Shown: positions 1 to 8,808, counted from the stretch's first letter. The stretch is DNA of 36,177 nucleotides from Duganella sp. (GCA_026225475.1 JAMFSU010000001.1:1-36177); one strand, 5' to 3'. Numbers and translations are program-made. Notes: generated by a model from the letters alone, not told the origin.

Positions 1-51
1 AGTTTGCGACCCTCCCATTTTCTGCGGCGCATCGCTGGGAACCCCGCAGGG

Positions 52-154
52 GCCGGGATCGCGCGGTCGCCTTCTTTTGCTTAGCTTTTCTTGGCGAGAC
101 AAGAAAAGTAAGCGGCTGCCGGGCCGCTCCCGGCAAGGTAGTCCGAAGAAAACA
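52..154. repeat. Left copy of a 103-bp inverted repeat bounding the window
   Basis: This stretch reappears as the reverse complement at 36075-36177 with only two differences that I can count. Within it lie two consecutive hairpins. The first pairs CTTTTCTTG (85-93) with CAAGAAAAG (100-108). The second pairs GCCGGG (118-123) with CCCGGC (129-134). No open reading frame of note runs through it. The double-hairpin design resembles dispersed REP/BIME-like intergenic elements rather than an insertion-sequence end. Its function is unknown. Confidence 0.85.
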
Positions 155-168
155 CAGCATCAGCAACC

Positions 169-213
169 AACCAAGCAAGCAACCAAGCAAGAACCCAAGA
201 ACCCAAGAACCCA
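169..213. repeat. Short tandem repeats upstream of the LysR gene
   Basis: Two copies of AACCAAGCAAG (169-179 and 181-191, 12-bp period) run directly into nearly three copies of GAACCCAA (191-213, 8-bp period). The tract is purely A, C and G on this strand and ends about 70 bases before the LysR start codon. It lies between the hairpin repeat and the gene, so copy-number change would alter spacing in the upstream region. I see no gene in 1-283. Confidence 0.75.
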
Positions 214-283
214 ACACCTTTTCTGGCTACAGCCGAAATCCCTTTAGAATAAGCAATTCCCCATTTTCCTCGGAAGTCACCGC

Positions 284-1225
284 ATGGAATTGCGCCAACT
301 CAGGTATTACGTCGCCATCGTCGATCACGGCTCGCTGTCGCGTGCGGCACGCGTGCTGCACATCGCCCAGCCTGCATTGACCCAGCAGATTCGTCAGTTG
401 GAAGAAGAACTGGAGACACAATTACTGCACCGCTCGGCGCAGGGCGTGATCGCCACCGATGCCGGCAAGATTTTTTATGAACATGCGCAAGCGATCCTCA
501 AGCAAGTCATCGATGCCAAATCGGCGGTAGCGCAATCGAATGACAAACCGTCCGGCACTGTCGCGCTGGGCATTCCGCAAAGCGTCTCAGGCGCGCTGGC
601 CTTGCCCTTGCTCAAAGCCATCCGCGCCACCTATCCTGAAATTATCTTGTTGCTGACCGAAGAGCTGACCGGCAATCTGATCGTGCAATTGCGCTCAGGC
701 CGTATCAATCTAGCGGTGCTGTTCGATGACGGCCAGTTGTCGGCGTTTGCCAGTACGCCAATGGTGGAAGAAGAAATGATGTACATCACACGTGCCGATT
801 CCCAGTTCGGCGCTGGCCGCGCCAAATCGGTGTCGCTGGCCAAGGCCATCAAGGCGCCATTGATCTTGCCGGGATTGCAGCACGGTGTGCGCCCGCGTAT
901 CGAAAACATGGTGCGGGCACAGGGCATGGCGCTTGAGAACGTGATTGAAATCAATTCAGTGACGATTCTCAAGTCGGCGCTACTGGCCGACATCGGTGCC
1001 ACCATCTTGCCGGTGGCACCCTTGCTGTCGGAAATCGAACGCGGTGACATGGTCGCGTTGCCGATCAACGGTGGACGCATGTCGCGTACCCTGGCCTTGT
1101 GCGCGTCCAAGAATATTCCGCTGACTAATGCCGCCGCCGCCGTGGAGCGTCTGGTGCTGGATGTGACCGATGAATTATGCCGCAGCGGCAAGTGGTCGCA
1201 TACCGCGGCGCTGGCACGTCACTAA
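284..1225 (+). CDS. LysR-family transcriptional regulator, Nac-like subgroup
   Basis: This is a 313-residue DNA-binding regulator of ordinary LysR length. The N-terminal winged helix-turn-helix spans about residues 1-60, with the typical stretch HIAQPALTQQIRQLE and then TDAGKIFYEHA. The remainder is the periplasmic-binding-like effector domain. The N-terminal half resembles the nitrogen assimilation control protein Nac and relatives (GSL..AA.VLHIAQPAL.QQ). The ATG at 284 has GGAAG about seven bases upstream. A possible -10 element TAGAAT lies at 245-250, with no good -35. The gene converges on the AEP uptake operon, with 17 bases between the two stop codons. It may regulate that operon, since AEP is a nitrogen and phosphorus source, but this rests on position only. 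Confidence 0.85.
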   Translation: MELRQLRYYVAIVDHGSLSRAARVLHIAQPALTQQIRQLEEELETQLLHRSAQGVIATDAGKIFYEHAQAILKQVIDAKSAVAQSNDKPSGTVALGIPQSVSGALALPLLKAIRATYPEIILLLTEELTGNLIVQLRSGRINLAVLFDDGQLSAFASTPMVEEEMMYITRADSQFGAGRAKSVSLAKAIKAPLILPGLQHGVRPRIENMVRAQGMALENVIEINSVTILKSALLADIGATILPVAPLLSEIERGDMVALPINGGRMSRTLALCASKNIPLTNAAAAVERLVLDVTDELCRSGKWSHTAALARH

Positions 1226-1242
1226 TCCCTGTTCTGCCATGC

Positions 1243-2415
1243 TCAATGCTGGTCGCGTGCCGGATCGGGCAGGGCGCTGCCGTCGAGCAAGGCATGCATG
1301 ACCCGTTCACCGAGCGCCAGGCCTACACTCATGCCGATGCCGGTATGCATCAATACCACGGTGGTGTGGGCATCGATGGCGGTGGCGGAGAACGGGCCCG
1401 GTCCCTTGCTGCCGTAGATGCCTTGCCAGCGCTCCAGCACATTCAGGCGCACGCCCAGGGTATCTTCGGCCAGATCGATCAGGAGCTGGTCGATTTCTTC
1501 ATTGTTGAACGGCGGCGCGTCGACGCCGTAATAGTGCGAATCGCCAATGATCAGTTCCTGATAAGGCGTCGGGCTGACCAGCAGATGGATGCCGTGGCGA
1601 TTCAATGCCGGTGTATTGGCTTCGATTTCGGCATGTACCACGGCGGCACTCGGCAAGTCAGAAAACGCGCCGTAATGGGTGCAGGACAAACCGGTCAGCA
1701 CCGCGTGGGTTAAGGCGAAACGTTCTTGCGGTGCAGCGCGCAACATTTGCAGGCGGCACACCTTCAGGTTCAGCGTGGCCAGACGTTCGCCGAATAGGGT
1801 CTGGTAATCATGGCCGCTACAGACGATGGTGCGCTCGGCGCGGAATTGGCCGGCGGTGCTCGATAGATGACCGTCGCCAGCTTCCTTGACCAGTGTATTG
1901 AAATGAAATTGCACGCCTTGCGATTGCAGGTAGGCCACCAGTGCCGGCATGGCTTCGCGTGAATACAACTGCAAGTCCTGACTGCCATGCAAAGCCGAGC
2001 GGTGGTGGCGGAAATGGCCGCCGTACAGCGCCTCGAGCTGTGGACCTGCCAGCAGCGAGACTTGATAACCTTGTTGACGGGCGCGCACGGTCATGAATTC
2101 TTCCAGTACGGCGTGTTCGGCGGCACTGCGTGCAAATAGCAGCGTGCCGGCTTCCTGCGCGCTGAATTTGGCGCGCGGAGCCAGATGCAACCACAACGCA
2201 CGGCTTTGCTGTGCCAGTCCAAGCATCACGCCGGGCGGCTGGCCGGTGATCAGACCCATGCCAAAATTGCGAATCGAGGCGCCAATCGGGGCCGAGTTGC
2301 GTTCAAACACGGCCACGCGCAGGCCGCGTTTGACGGCGGCGAAGGCATGCGCCAGGCCGAGGATGCCGGCGCCGACCACGGCGACGTCGAAATGATCTGT
2401 GGGGGTATGGCTCAT
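1243..2415 (-). CDS. FAD-dependent oxidoreductase, phosphonate-associated (TIGR03364-like)
   Basis: This is a 390-residue member of the DAO/glycine-oxidase fold. The dinucleotide-binding motif VAVVGAGILGLA lies at residues 11-22 (G15, G17, G20), followed about 15 residues later by the acidic VFERN that contacts the ribose. RNFGMG and, near the C-terminus, HTGIGMSVGLALGE complete the FAD site. I chose the internal ATG at 2415 because GGAG lies about ten bases upstream; the frame could extend to 2484. Enzymes of this group sit next to AEP genes and are reported to oxidise AEP or its N-methyl derivative to phosphonoacetaldehyde (the PbfC/PbfD work). It is last in the minus-strand operon, 81 bases after the binding protein. 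A role in AEP deamination is inferred. No phosphonatase (PhnX) or transaminase (PhnW) lies in the window. Confidence 0.82.
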   Translation of the reverse strand: MSHTPTDHFDVAVVGAGILGLAHAFAAVKRGLRVAVFERNSAPIGASIRNFGMGLITGQPPGVMLGLAQQSRALWLHLAPRAKFSAQEAGTLLFARSAAEHAVLEEFMTVRARQQGYQVSLLAGPQLEALYGGHFRHHRSALHGSQDLQLYSREAMPALVAYLQSQGVQFHFNTLVKEAGDGHLSSTAGQFRAERTIVCSGHDYQTLFGERLATLNLKVCRLQMLRAAPQERFALTHAVLTGLSCTHYGAFSDLPSAAVVHAEIEANTPALNRHGIHLLVSPTPYQELIIGDSHYYGVDAPPFNNEEIDQLLIDLAEDTLGVRLNVLERWQGIYGSKGPGPFSATAIDAHTTVVLMHTGIGMSVGLALGERVMHALLDGSALPDPARDQH

Positions 2416-2496
2416 GCTGACTTGCGCTCCAACGGTGGTATTTTCAAGGCATTCTGCAGGGCGTGCCGCGGGTGGCCGCGACACGCCGCTGACAGT

Positions 2497-3522
2497 TTAT
2501 GGCTTTGGTTCAGCCTTGCTTTCGTAACGCTTGCTCCATTCGGTCAGGATGCGCTCACGATTGCTGCTGGCCCAGATGAAGTCGTTCTTGGCCAGGTGCT
2601 TCTCGTAGTCGGCTGGCAGCAATGGATCGGGTTTGGCGATGCCGGGCATGGCGACGACGGCGAAGTTCTTTTCATACAAGCCCATGGCATCCTTGCTGGC
2701 GGAGAAGTCTGCCAGGCGCTTGGCGGCGTCCAGGTTTTTGGTGCCTTTGACGATGGCGGTGGCTTCGATATCCCAGCCCAGACCTTCGGATGGCAGGATG
2801 ATGTCGATTGGTGCACCTTCTTTCTTGGTCTTCACGGCGCGGTATTCAAACGCGATGCCGATCGGGAATTCGCCGGTGGCAGCCTGCTTGCATGGCTTGG
2901 AGCCGGAGTGGGTGTATTGGCCGATGTTCTTGTGCAAGGCATCCATATAGGCCCAGGCCTTGTCTTCACCCATCATCTGGATCCAGGCGCTGACGTCGAG
3001 ATAGCCGGTGCCGGAGGAGGCTGGATGTGGCATGACGATCTTGCCGGCATAGACCGGTTTGGTCAGGTCAGCCCAGGAAGTCGGTTTCGGCAAGCCTTGC
3101 TTTTGCGCTTCGACGGTATTGAAGCAGATCGCTGAACCCCACACGTCCATGCCGACCCAGGCTGGCGGATTGGCGGCGCTGCGATATTTGGTTTCGATGT
3201 TGGCCAGGTTCTTCGGCGCGTAGGCGCTGAGCATGCCTTCCTTGTCCAGAATCGCCAGACTGGATGCGGCCAGGCCCCAGATCACGTCGGCTTTTGGATT
3301 GTTTTTTTCCGCCAGCAGCTTGGCGGTGACAATGCCGGTCGAGTCGCGTACCCATTTGATTTCGATGTCGGGATTGGCTTTTTGGAATTCAGCCTGGTAA
3401 GCCTTGATCTGATCTGCTTCGAGTGCGGTGTAGACCGTCAGCGTCGTGGCGGCATGGGCGCACAGCAGGGCCCCGGAGCCCAAGACGGTAGCAATCATTT
3501 TAAGGATAGTTGTCTGTTTCAT
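2497..3522 (-). CDS. phnS2: Periplasmic substrate-binding protein, putative 2-aminoethylphosphonate ABC transporter
   Basis: This is a 341-residue extracellular solute-binding protein of the iron(III)/AEP cluster. It starts with a Sec signal peptide (MKQTTILKMIATVLGSGALL, cleavage predicted after CAHA near residue 24), then the mature start TTLTVYTALEADQ. The body carries features of the family, including WVRDSTGIVTAKLLAEK, NPKADVIWGLAASS and HPASSGTGYLDV. The ATG at 3522 is preferred over the upstream frame opening at 3576 because it begins the signal peptide. The gene is third in the operon, 66 bases after the permease. The arrangement ATPase - fused permease - binding protein - FAD enzyme matches the second-type AEP transport clusters (PhnS2/PhnU2/PhnT2). 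The ligand is inferred from this context, and related proteins bind ferric iron. Confidence 0.83.
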   Translation of the reverse strand: MKQTTILKMIATVLGSGALLCAHAATTLTVYTALEADQIKAYQAEFQKANPDIEIKWVRDSTGIVTAKLLAEKNNPKADVIWGLAASSLAILDKEGMLSAYAPKNLANIETKYRSAANPPAWVGMDVWGSAICFNTVEAQKQGLPKPTSWADLTKPVYAGKIVMPHPASSGTGYLDVSAWIQMMGEDKAWAYMDALHKNIGQYTHSGSKPCKQAATGEFPIGIAFEYRAVKTKKEGAPIDIILPSEGLGWDIEATAIVKGTKNLDAAKRLADFSASKDAMGLYEKNFAVVAMPGIAKPDPLLPADYEKHLAKNDFIWASSNRERILTEWSKRYESKAEPKP

Positions 3523-3588
3523 GCTTGCTTTCTGGTTGGTGGGAAAAAGTAAAAACAACATCGGTACTGGCGTCATTACCGTGGCGCT

Positions 3589-5328
3589 TCAATCGGACGT
3601 GACGCTGTGCCGCCATGCTTGCGCGCGTCGCACCCAGTAGCCAAGGCCCCAGTGCATCAGCAGCGATACAGCAATCGAGGTCAACAAGATCAAGGTCGAC
3701 ATGGCGGCCGCAGGGCCGACATCGCCGGCATCGTCCATATTGAGCACGGCAACCGAGGCCAGCACGGTGTCCGGGCTGTAGAGAAAAATCACCGCCGATA
3801 CGGTGGTCATCGACGACACGAACAGGTAGCGGAAAATCTCCAGCACGGCCGGCAGGCACAATGGCACGGTGATGCGCAGATAGGTCCGCCACAGTGGCAC
3901 CTTGAGCGAGGCCGATGCGGCTTCGAATTCGGGATCGATCTGCTTGAGCGCAGTCAGTGCAGTCAGATGTGCGGTGGTATAGAAGTGCATGATCGAGCAC
4001 AGGATCAGGATCGCCATGCTGCCGTATAGGAAGTTCAGTGGATTGTCTGGATGATTGAAGAAAAACACGAAGCCCAATCCCAACACCAGACCCGGCACCG
4101 CCATCGGCAGAAAACTCAGCATCCGCAGAGAGCTATCGAGCCAGCGCTGGCCGCGCGTTTTTTCCATCAGCCAGGCCCCGGTAAAAATCACCATGGTGCC
4201 GATCACGCTGGTGCCCAGAGCCAGCCGCAAGCTATTGCGATAGGCCAGCCAGCCACCGCCGTCCATGTTGTCGAAGTCGTAGTGCATCAGCGTCAGTTGC
4301 AGGTTGTAAGGCCACAATTTGACCAGCGAGGCCAGGCAAGCGACGGCAATCATCACTAACAACGCGCCGCTGATGGTCAGCAGGATCAGGCTATAGATGC
4401 TGTCGCGACGCCACTGCCGGCGCGGCTTGAGCAGTTCGGCCCGGCTGCTCATCTGGGCGCGCTGGCGGCGTTGCAGCAAACCGTCGAGGGCGAAGCTGAG
4501 CAGGGCGGGCAGCAACAGCAGCAGGCCGATCAGGGCGCCGCGATCAAATTGCTGCTGGCCGACGATGGCCTTGTAGGCTTCTACTGCCAGCACGCTGAAG
4601 GCACCGCCGACGATTTTGGGCACGCCGAAGTCGGTGATGGTGAGCGTGAAGACCACACAAAATGCACCAAAGATGCCGTAGCGCGTCGCCGGCAGGGTAA
4701 CGGTGCGGAAGGTTTTCCAACTGCCGGCACCCATGGCGGCGGCGGCATCGTACAGGCGCGCATCGGCCAGTGACAGCGCCGATAAGAGAATCATCAAGGC
4801 ATGCGGAAAGGTGTAGAACGCTTCCCCGAGCAGGATGCCCCAGAAGCCGTAGATGCTGCCGTTCATCCATTCCTTGAAGAGGCCTTGATTGCCGAACAGG
4901 TAAATCAGGGCAATCCCGGGCAACAGCGATGGTGCCAGCAATGGCAACAGTGCAATTGCACGCCACACGCCGCGCAGCGGCACCAGCGTGCGTTGCAGGC
5001 CGTAGGCGAACAGATAGGCCAAGGGCACCACCAGCAAGGCGGTGGCGCTGGCGACACCAATGCTGCGCAAGACCATCGGCAGGAAATTGGGGCTGGAAAT
5101 CAGCTTGCGCCACGGCGTCAGGCCAGCCCAGTGGCCACTGTGATCGAGCAAGGCCTGGCCCAGCACGGCCACCAGCGGTAATGCCAGGGCCAGCAGCAGC
5201 AAGACCAAGAGAAGGTATTTGAGGCCATTGCTCAACAGCTTGTCGCGGTTGATGGCACGATGTATCGGCGCAGCGCTCAGCGACGTGTTCGCAGCAGGTA
5301 ACACGGGCGGGTGGAGGAGCGACGTCAT
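3589..5328 (-). CDS. phnU2: ABC transporter permease, two fused halves, putative AEP uptake
   Basis: This is a 579-residue inner-membrane protein made of two tandem binding-protein-dependent permease domains, each with about six membrane helices. Such fusions are normal in the FbpB/PhnU2 group. Each half has an EAA-type cytoplasmic loop: DAAAAMGAGSWKTFRTVTLP near residue 200 and FEAASASLKVPLWRTYLRIT near residue 480. These loops dock on the ATPase. The N-terminus (about 30 residues) is cytoplasmic and precedes the first helix LLLVLLLLALALPLVAVLG. The ATG at 5328 lies six bases after the ATPase stop, so translation is probably coupled. Sulfate, iron and AEP permeases share this form; AEP is favoured by the neighbouring FAD enzyme. 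Confidence 0.87.
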   Translation of the reverse strand: MTSLLHPPVLPAANTSLSAAPIHRAINRDKLLSNGLKYLLLVLLLLALALPLVAVLGQALLDHSGHWAGLTPWRKLISSPNFLPMVLRSIGVASATALLVVPLAYLFAYGLQRTLVPLRGVWRAIALLPLLAPSLLPGIALIYLFGNQGLFKEWMNGSIYGFWGILLGEAFYTFPHALMILLSALSLADARLYDAAAAMGAGSWKTFRTVTLPATRYGIFGAFCVVFTLTITDFGVPKIVGGAFSVLAVEAYKAIVGQQQFDRGALIGLLLLLPALLSFALDGLLQRRQRAQMSSRAELLKPRRQWRRDSIYSLILLTISGALLVMIAVACLASLVKLWPYNLQLTLMHYDFDNMDGGGWLAYRNSLRLALGTSVIGTMVIFTGAWLMEKTRGQRWLDSSLRMLSFLPMAVPGLVLGLGFVFFFNHPDNPLNFLYGSMAILILCSIMHFYTTAHLTALTALKQIDPEFEAASASLKVPLWRTYLRITVPLCLPAVLEIFRYLFVSSMTTVSAVIFLYSPDTVLASVAVLNMDDAGDVGPAAAMSTLILLTSIAVSLLMHWGLGYWVRRAQAWRHSVTSD

Positions 5329-5334
5329 GCGAAC

Positions 5335-6468
5335 TCAGGCAAATACATGCAGGGCATGTTGTGGCAGCGCAATCCAGAAACGCTGCGCTGCGACTTCGGG
5401 CAAGGCGGTGCGGGTTTCACTGGCAACGTCGGCCATCAAGTGCTGGCCTGGCAGTTCGTCGAGTTCGAGCATCATGCGATAGCGATTGCCGAAATAAATC
5501 TGATCGACCACGCGGGCAGAATAACGGTTGGCAGCGTCTGCTGTCGGCTGCAGGTCAATTGCTTCCGGCCGGCAGAACAAACGGCCATCCAGATTGAGCG
5601 CCGATTCGCGCGCCGCGGTCGGACCCAGCGTCAAGGTCATGGCGCCGACCCTGACCTGTTGCGCTGACAGGCGCTGGAACGGCAACCAGTTGGCCTGGCC
5701 GATGAAGTCGGCGACGAACGGCGTGGCGGGATGGCGATAGATGCGGTCCGGGCTGTCAAATTGCACGATGCGGCCATGCTGCATGATGGCAATACGGTCT
5801 GCCATGACCATGGCTTCTTCCTGGTCATGTGTGACCATCAAGGTGGTGATGTTGAATTGCTTTTGCAGGCGGCGGATTTCCAGTTGCAAATGTTCGCGTA
5901 CTTGCGCATCCAGCGCCGACAAGGGTTCATCGAGCAGCAGCAGCGACGGCGACGGTGCCAGCGCACGTGCCAGCGCCACCCGTTGCTGCTGGCCGCCGGA
6001 TAACTGGCCGGGATATTTGTTGTCGTTGCCGCTCAGGCCGATCATCTCCAGCATCTCTGCCACCCTTTGCTGGCGCTGGCTGCGCGACAGCCGACGCCGA
6101 TGCAAACCGTAGGCGACGTTTTCAGCGACCGTCAGGTTGGGGAACAGGGCATAGGATTGAAACAAGATGCCATAATCACGCGCCTGCGGCGGCAAGCGTG
6201 AGATATCCTGATTTTGTGCATGGATGGTGCCGCTATCCTGTTGTTCCAGGCCTGCAATGGTGCGCAACAAGGTGGTTTTGCCGCAGCCGGACGGGCCGAG
6301 CAGGCAAACCATTTCACCGGGGCGGACATCGAGTGAGACTTGGTCGAGTGCAGTAAACGCACCAAAACGCTTGTGTAGCTGGCGGATCGACAGGAAACTT
6401 CCGACACCGTTGCTGGTGGTGGTCGCTGCTGACGCGCTCTCCGGTGCTGATTGTGTATCTGGCATCAT
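5335..6468 (-). CDS. phnT2: ABC transporter ATP-binding protein, putative AEP uptake
   Basis: This is the 377-residue nucleotide-binding subunit and the first gene of the four-gene minus-strand operon. Walker A is GPSGCGKT (58-65), the signature is LSGGQQQR (156-163) and Walker B is LLLLDEP (176-182). The switch histidine is in VTHDQEEA (H214). The C-terminal part (about 250-377) is a TOBE-like domain, as in CysA/FbpC/PhnT proteins. Two adjacent ATG codons (6468 and 6465) can start it, and the ribosome site (GAAAGA) is weak. The 270-base gap upstream to the divergent lipoprotein gene should hold the operon promoter. I see AT-rich tracts there (6540-6610) but no convincing -35/-10 pair. Confidence 0.88.
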   Translation of the reverse strand: MMPDTQSAPESASAATTTSNGVGSFLSIRQLHKRFGAFTALDQVSLDVRPGEMVCLLGPSGCGKTTLLRTIAGLEQQDSGTIHAQNQDISRLPPQARDYGILFQSYALFPNLTVAENVAYGLHRRRLSRSQRQQRVAEMLEMIGLSGNDNKYPGQLSGGQQQRVALARALAPSPSLLLLDEPLSALDAQVREHLQLEIRRLQKQFNITTLMVTHDQEEAMVMADRIAIMQHGRIVQFDSPDRIYRHPATPFVADFIGQANWLPFQRLSAQQVRVGAMTLTLGPTAARESALNLDGRLFCRPEAIDLQPTADAANRYSARVVDQIYFGNRYRMMLELDELPGQHLMADVASETRTALPEVAAQRFWIALPQHALHVFA

Positions 6469-6740
6469 ATTCTTTCGCAGGGACTAGGTCGGTTCGGGCA
6501 GAAAGTGAGCGGATATTACGGCGCAAATATGACCGCTGGATGACGGTTTCATCGGTATATATGGATTCGATCTCATTGATAGAAAAAATCGATGGATGAG
6601 GTTTTTTTAGCAAGATTGCTGCGCTGGTATCCTTTCGTTGCGCGCTGCAAGGCGGACGCAACCGAAGCAGGTGGCGGCGGTCCAATCAACAAGTCGCTGT
6701 GTTATTTGGGATAGTTGAATTAACGGAATGGGATGGTGAT

Positions 6741-7259
6741 TTGAACCAGACGATCGTCAACTGTGCGGCGCTACTGACACTGACCCTGCTGACTGCCTGC
6801 AGCGGGCAGAAGGCCGACAGGCCAGCCGCAACTCAGGCCGAGCGCGATGCGCTCGCCAAAGACCTGGTCGGACAGGTCAAAACCACCCCCGATGCCACCT
6901 CCACCGCGACATCGCTGGCGCTGTACAAGGCCGATCTGGCGCGCCGCATTTCGCAGGTCAATTCCTTGCAGGTGCATGCCGAGCGACCACAAGCGCTGTT
7001 GCGTTCAGTGATTGTGATCCACTATGTAATCGATCAGGACGGCAAGCTGGTACGCAGCAATATCGTGCGCAGCAACCATGACAAGACCGCAGAAGCCACG
7101 GCGCTGGCCAGTCTGCGTCATACCGCACCATTTCCCAAGCCGTCGGCGGCGTTACTGGGGAAATCAACCGGCAGCATCGAGCTGGCCGAGACCTGGTTGT
7201 TCAACGACGATGGGCGCTTTCAGTTGCGCTCGATTGCGCAGCCACAGCAGGATCACTAA
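6741..7259 (+). CDS. Lipoprotein with TonB C-terminal-like domain
   Basis: This is a 172-residue protein of unknown role. With a TTG start at 6741, preceded by GGGATGG, it opens with a lipoprotein signal. The hydrophobic stretch LLTLTLLTAC ends in a lipobox cysteine at residue 20. The frame is open from an ATG at 6699, but that would put 14 polar residues ahead of the signal. The segment from about residue 80 (LLRSVIVIHYVIDQDGKLVRSNIVRSNHD...) has the strand-helix-strand pattern of TonB C-terminal domains, ending in ETWLFNDDGRFQLRSI. There is no transmembrane energy-transducer anchor or proline-rich spacer, so it is not a classical TonB. Its stop lies three bases from that of the convergent MocR gene, with no terminator between them. 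Confidence 0.7.
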   Translation: MNQTIVNCAALLTLTLLTACSGQKADRPAATQAERDALAKDLVGQVKTTPDATSTATSLALYKADLARRISQVNSLQVHAERPQALLRSVIVIHYVIDQDGKLVRSNIVRSNHDKTAEATALASLRHTAPFPKPSAALLGKSTGSIELAETWLFNDDGRFQLRSIAQPQQDH

Positions 7260-7262
7260 GCC

Positions 7263-8774
7263 TTACCGTGCAGCGGCGGCAGCCTGCAAGCGCTTGACTG
7301 CTTGTGCCAGTTCATCCGGATTCATCGATGCGAAACCTAGCCGCAACGCATTTTCTGCTTGATCCAACGGGGCGAACTGGCGCCCGCTGCGCACAAACAA
7401 TTGATGTTGCGCGGCGCGCTTGACCAGTTTGTCGACGTCGATATCGCCAGTGAATTCCACCCACAAAGCTAATCCGCCCTCCGGGGAACGCACTGCAATG
7501 CGTGCGCCGAAGGCGTCGTGAAGCTGCTGTAGCAAGGCATCCTTGCGGGCGCGATAGTGCTTGGTGGCGCGCCGCAAATGTTTGCCCAGTTCGCCGTCAT
7601 CGATCAGCTTGGCCAGCATTTTTTGCATGATTGCATCGCTTTGCGAGGACAGCAATGACAGATTGCCGTTGAGGGTTGCAATCAGATTGGCTGGCGCGGC
7701 GATGAAGCCGCAGCGAAACGACGAGCCCAGCAGCTTTGACAGCGAACCAACATAAATCACATGGCGTTGCGTGACGTCGCTGGCCAGCGGTGGATAAGGG
7801 CGTCCTGCAAAGTGGTACTCGTGGTCGTAGTCTTCTTCGAGGATGGTGAAGTTGTGGCGCACCGCCAGCGACAACAGCTTCTGACGGCGATCGGCAGGCA
7901 TGCTGACGGTGGTGGGAAACTGGTGATGCGGCGTGACGTAGATCAGTCGCACCGTGTGCGCCAGGCATAAGGCATCGATCTGCTCGACCTGGCAGCCGTG
8001 CTGGTCAATATCGACGACTTCGATGCGTGCCCCCAATGCCTGGAAGATCGCCCACGCAGGTGGATAACTGAGGCGCTCCACCAGGACCACGTCGCCGGGC
8101 CGGATCAAGGCAGCGGCGGCCAGTTGCAATGCCATCTGGGTGCCTTGGGTCAGACATAGATTGTCGGCGCTGACGTCCAGCGCACGCGTGGTGCGCAGCA
8201 TTTGCGCCAAGGCGGTACGCAGTTGGGTCGCGGATTCCTGATTGCCATAGTTGACCGCGTTGGACTTGACAGCTTGGTTGATGGCGTTGCGGTAATAGCG
8301 ATGCAATACCGTCTGCGGCAACAGACGGTGATCGGCTGTTCCGTTGTCAAAAAACATGGCATCGCTGCGCCCACCTGCGGTGAATCCGGAACGTGGATGA
8401 AAATAGCGAGGCAGCGTTGGCGTCAGGAAGCTCGGTACAAACTGCGTCGGCGCGGATGTCGGTGCAGGGGCGCGCCGGGTGCTGCGCGCGGGTGCGCTCT
8501 GTGCCGGTTCCAGCAAGTCGCTGACAAAGGTGCCGCGTCGTGGCTGACTGCAAAGCCAACCCTTGGCAGTGGCTTCATCATAGGCCAGCATCACGGTCTT
8601 GCGATTGACGTCGAGCAGCGCTGCCAGTTCACGCGTGCCGGGCAGGGCGGTGCCGGGCGTCAGTTTGCCGCTGCGCACCGCCTGCGCCAGGGCATCGGCA
8701 ATTTTTTTGTAGGAGGCTTTGCCCGGTGCAGCATCGAGTGCCAGCAAGGGTAGCCATTTTCTGATCTGGACCAT
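7263..8774 (-). CDS. MocR/PdxR-type regulator (GntR HTH fused to class I aminotransferase)
   Basis: This is a 503-residue regulator in two parts. Residues about 20-85 form a GntR winged helix (SYKKIADALAQAVRSGKL ... LPGTRELAALLDVNRKTV ... RRGTFVS). Residues about 130-500 form an aminotransferase-fold domain. The latter keeps the MocR hallmarks TPHHQFPTTVSM (281-292), LEEDYDHEY (312-320) and YVGSLSKLLG, with the pyridoxal-phosphate lysine at K347. Such proteins sense PLP or amine ligands and often control a divergent neighbour. Here that is the ferredoxin-reductase/M24 fusion, whose start lies 112 bases away. Repeats in the shared upstream region fit this. The linker (86-115) is Ala/Pro/Thr-rich, as usual. 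The target pathway is unknown. Confidence 0.87.
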   Translation of the reverse strand: MVQIRKWLPLLALDAAPGKASYKKIADALAQAVRSGKLTPGTALPGTRELAALLDVNRKTVMLAYDEATAKGWLCSQPRRGTFVSDLLEPAQSAPARSTRRAPAPTSAPTQFVPSFLTPTLPRYFHPRSGFTAGGRSDAMFFDNGTADHRLLPQTVLHRYYRNAINQAVKSNAVNYGNQESATQLRTALAQMLRTTRALDVSADNLCLTQGTQMALQLAAAALIRPGDVVLVERLSYPPAWAIFQALGARIEVVDIDQHGCQVEQIDALCLAHTVRLIYVTPHHQFPTTVSMPADRRQKLLSLAVRHNFTILEEDYDHEYHFAGRPYPPLASDVTQRHVIYVGSLSKLLGSSFRCGFIAAPANLIATLNGNLSLLSSQSDAIMQKMLAKLIDDGELGKHLRRATKHYRARKDALLQQLHDAFGARIAVRSPEGGLALWVEFTGDIDVDKLVKRAAQHQLFVRSGRQFAPLDQAENALRLGFASMNPDELAQAVKRLQAAAAAR

Positions 8775-8808
8775 ATGAATTAATCAAATCTGGATGTTTC
8801 AATGGTCC
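8764..8808. promoter_or_regulatory. Repeat cluster between mocR and the divergent fusion gene
   Basis: ATCTGGA occurs twice in direct orientation (8764-8770 and 8788-8794, 24 bp apart). GGACCAT (8768-8774, including the mocR start codon) is matched by ATGGTCC (8802-8808) as an inverted pair. TATTCT (8809-8814) could be a plus-strand -10. MocR-type regulators typically bind paired sites between divergent genes, so this is a plausible operator. That role is an inference. Confidence 0.4.

Noticed and set aside
2185..3135. Plus-strand open frame (316 residues) across the FAD enzyme and binding protein genes
   Set aside because: It spans two convincing minus-strand genes and their gap, and shows no motif.
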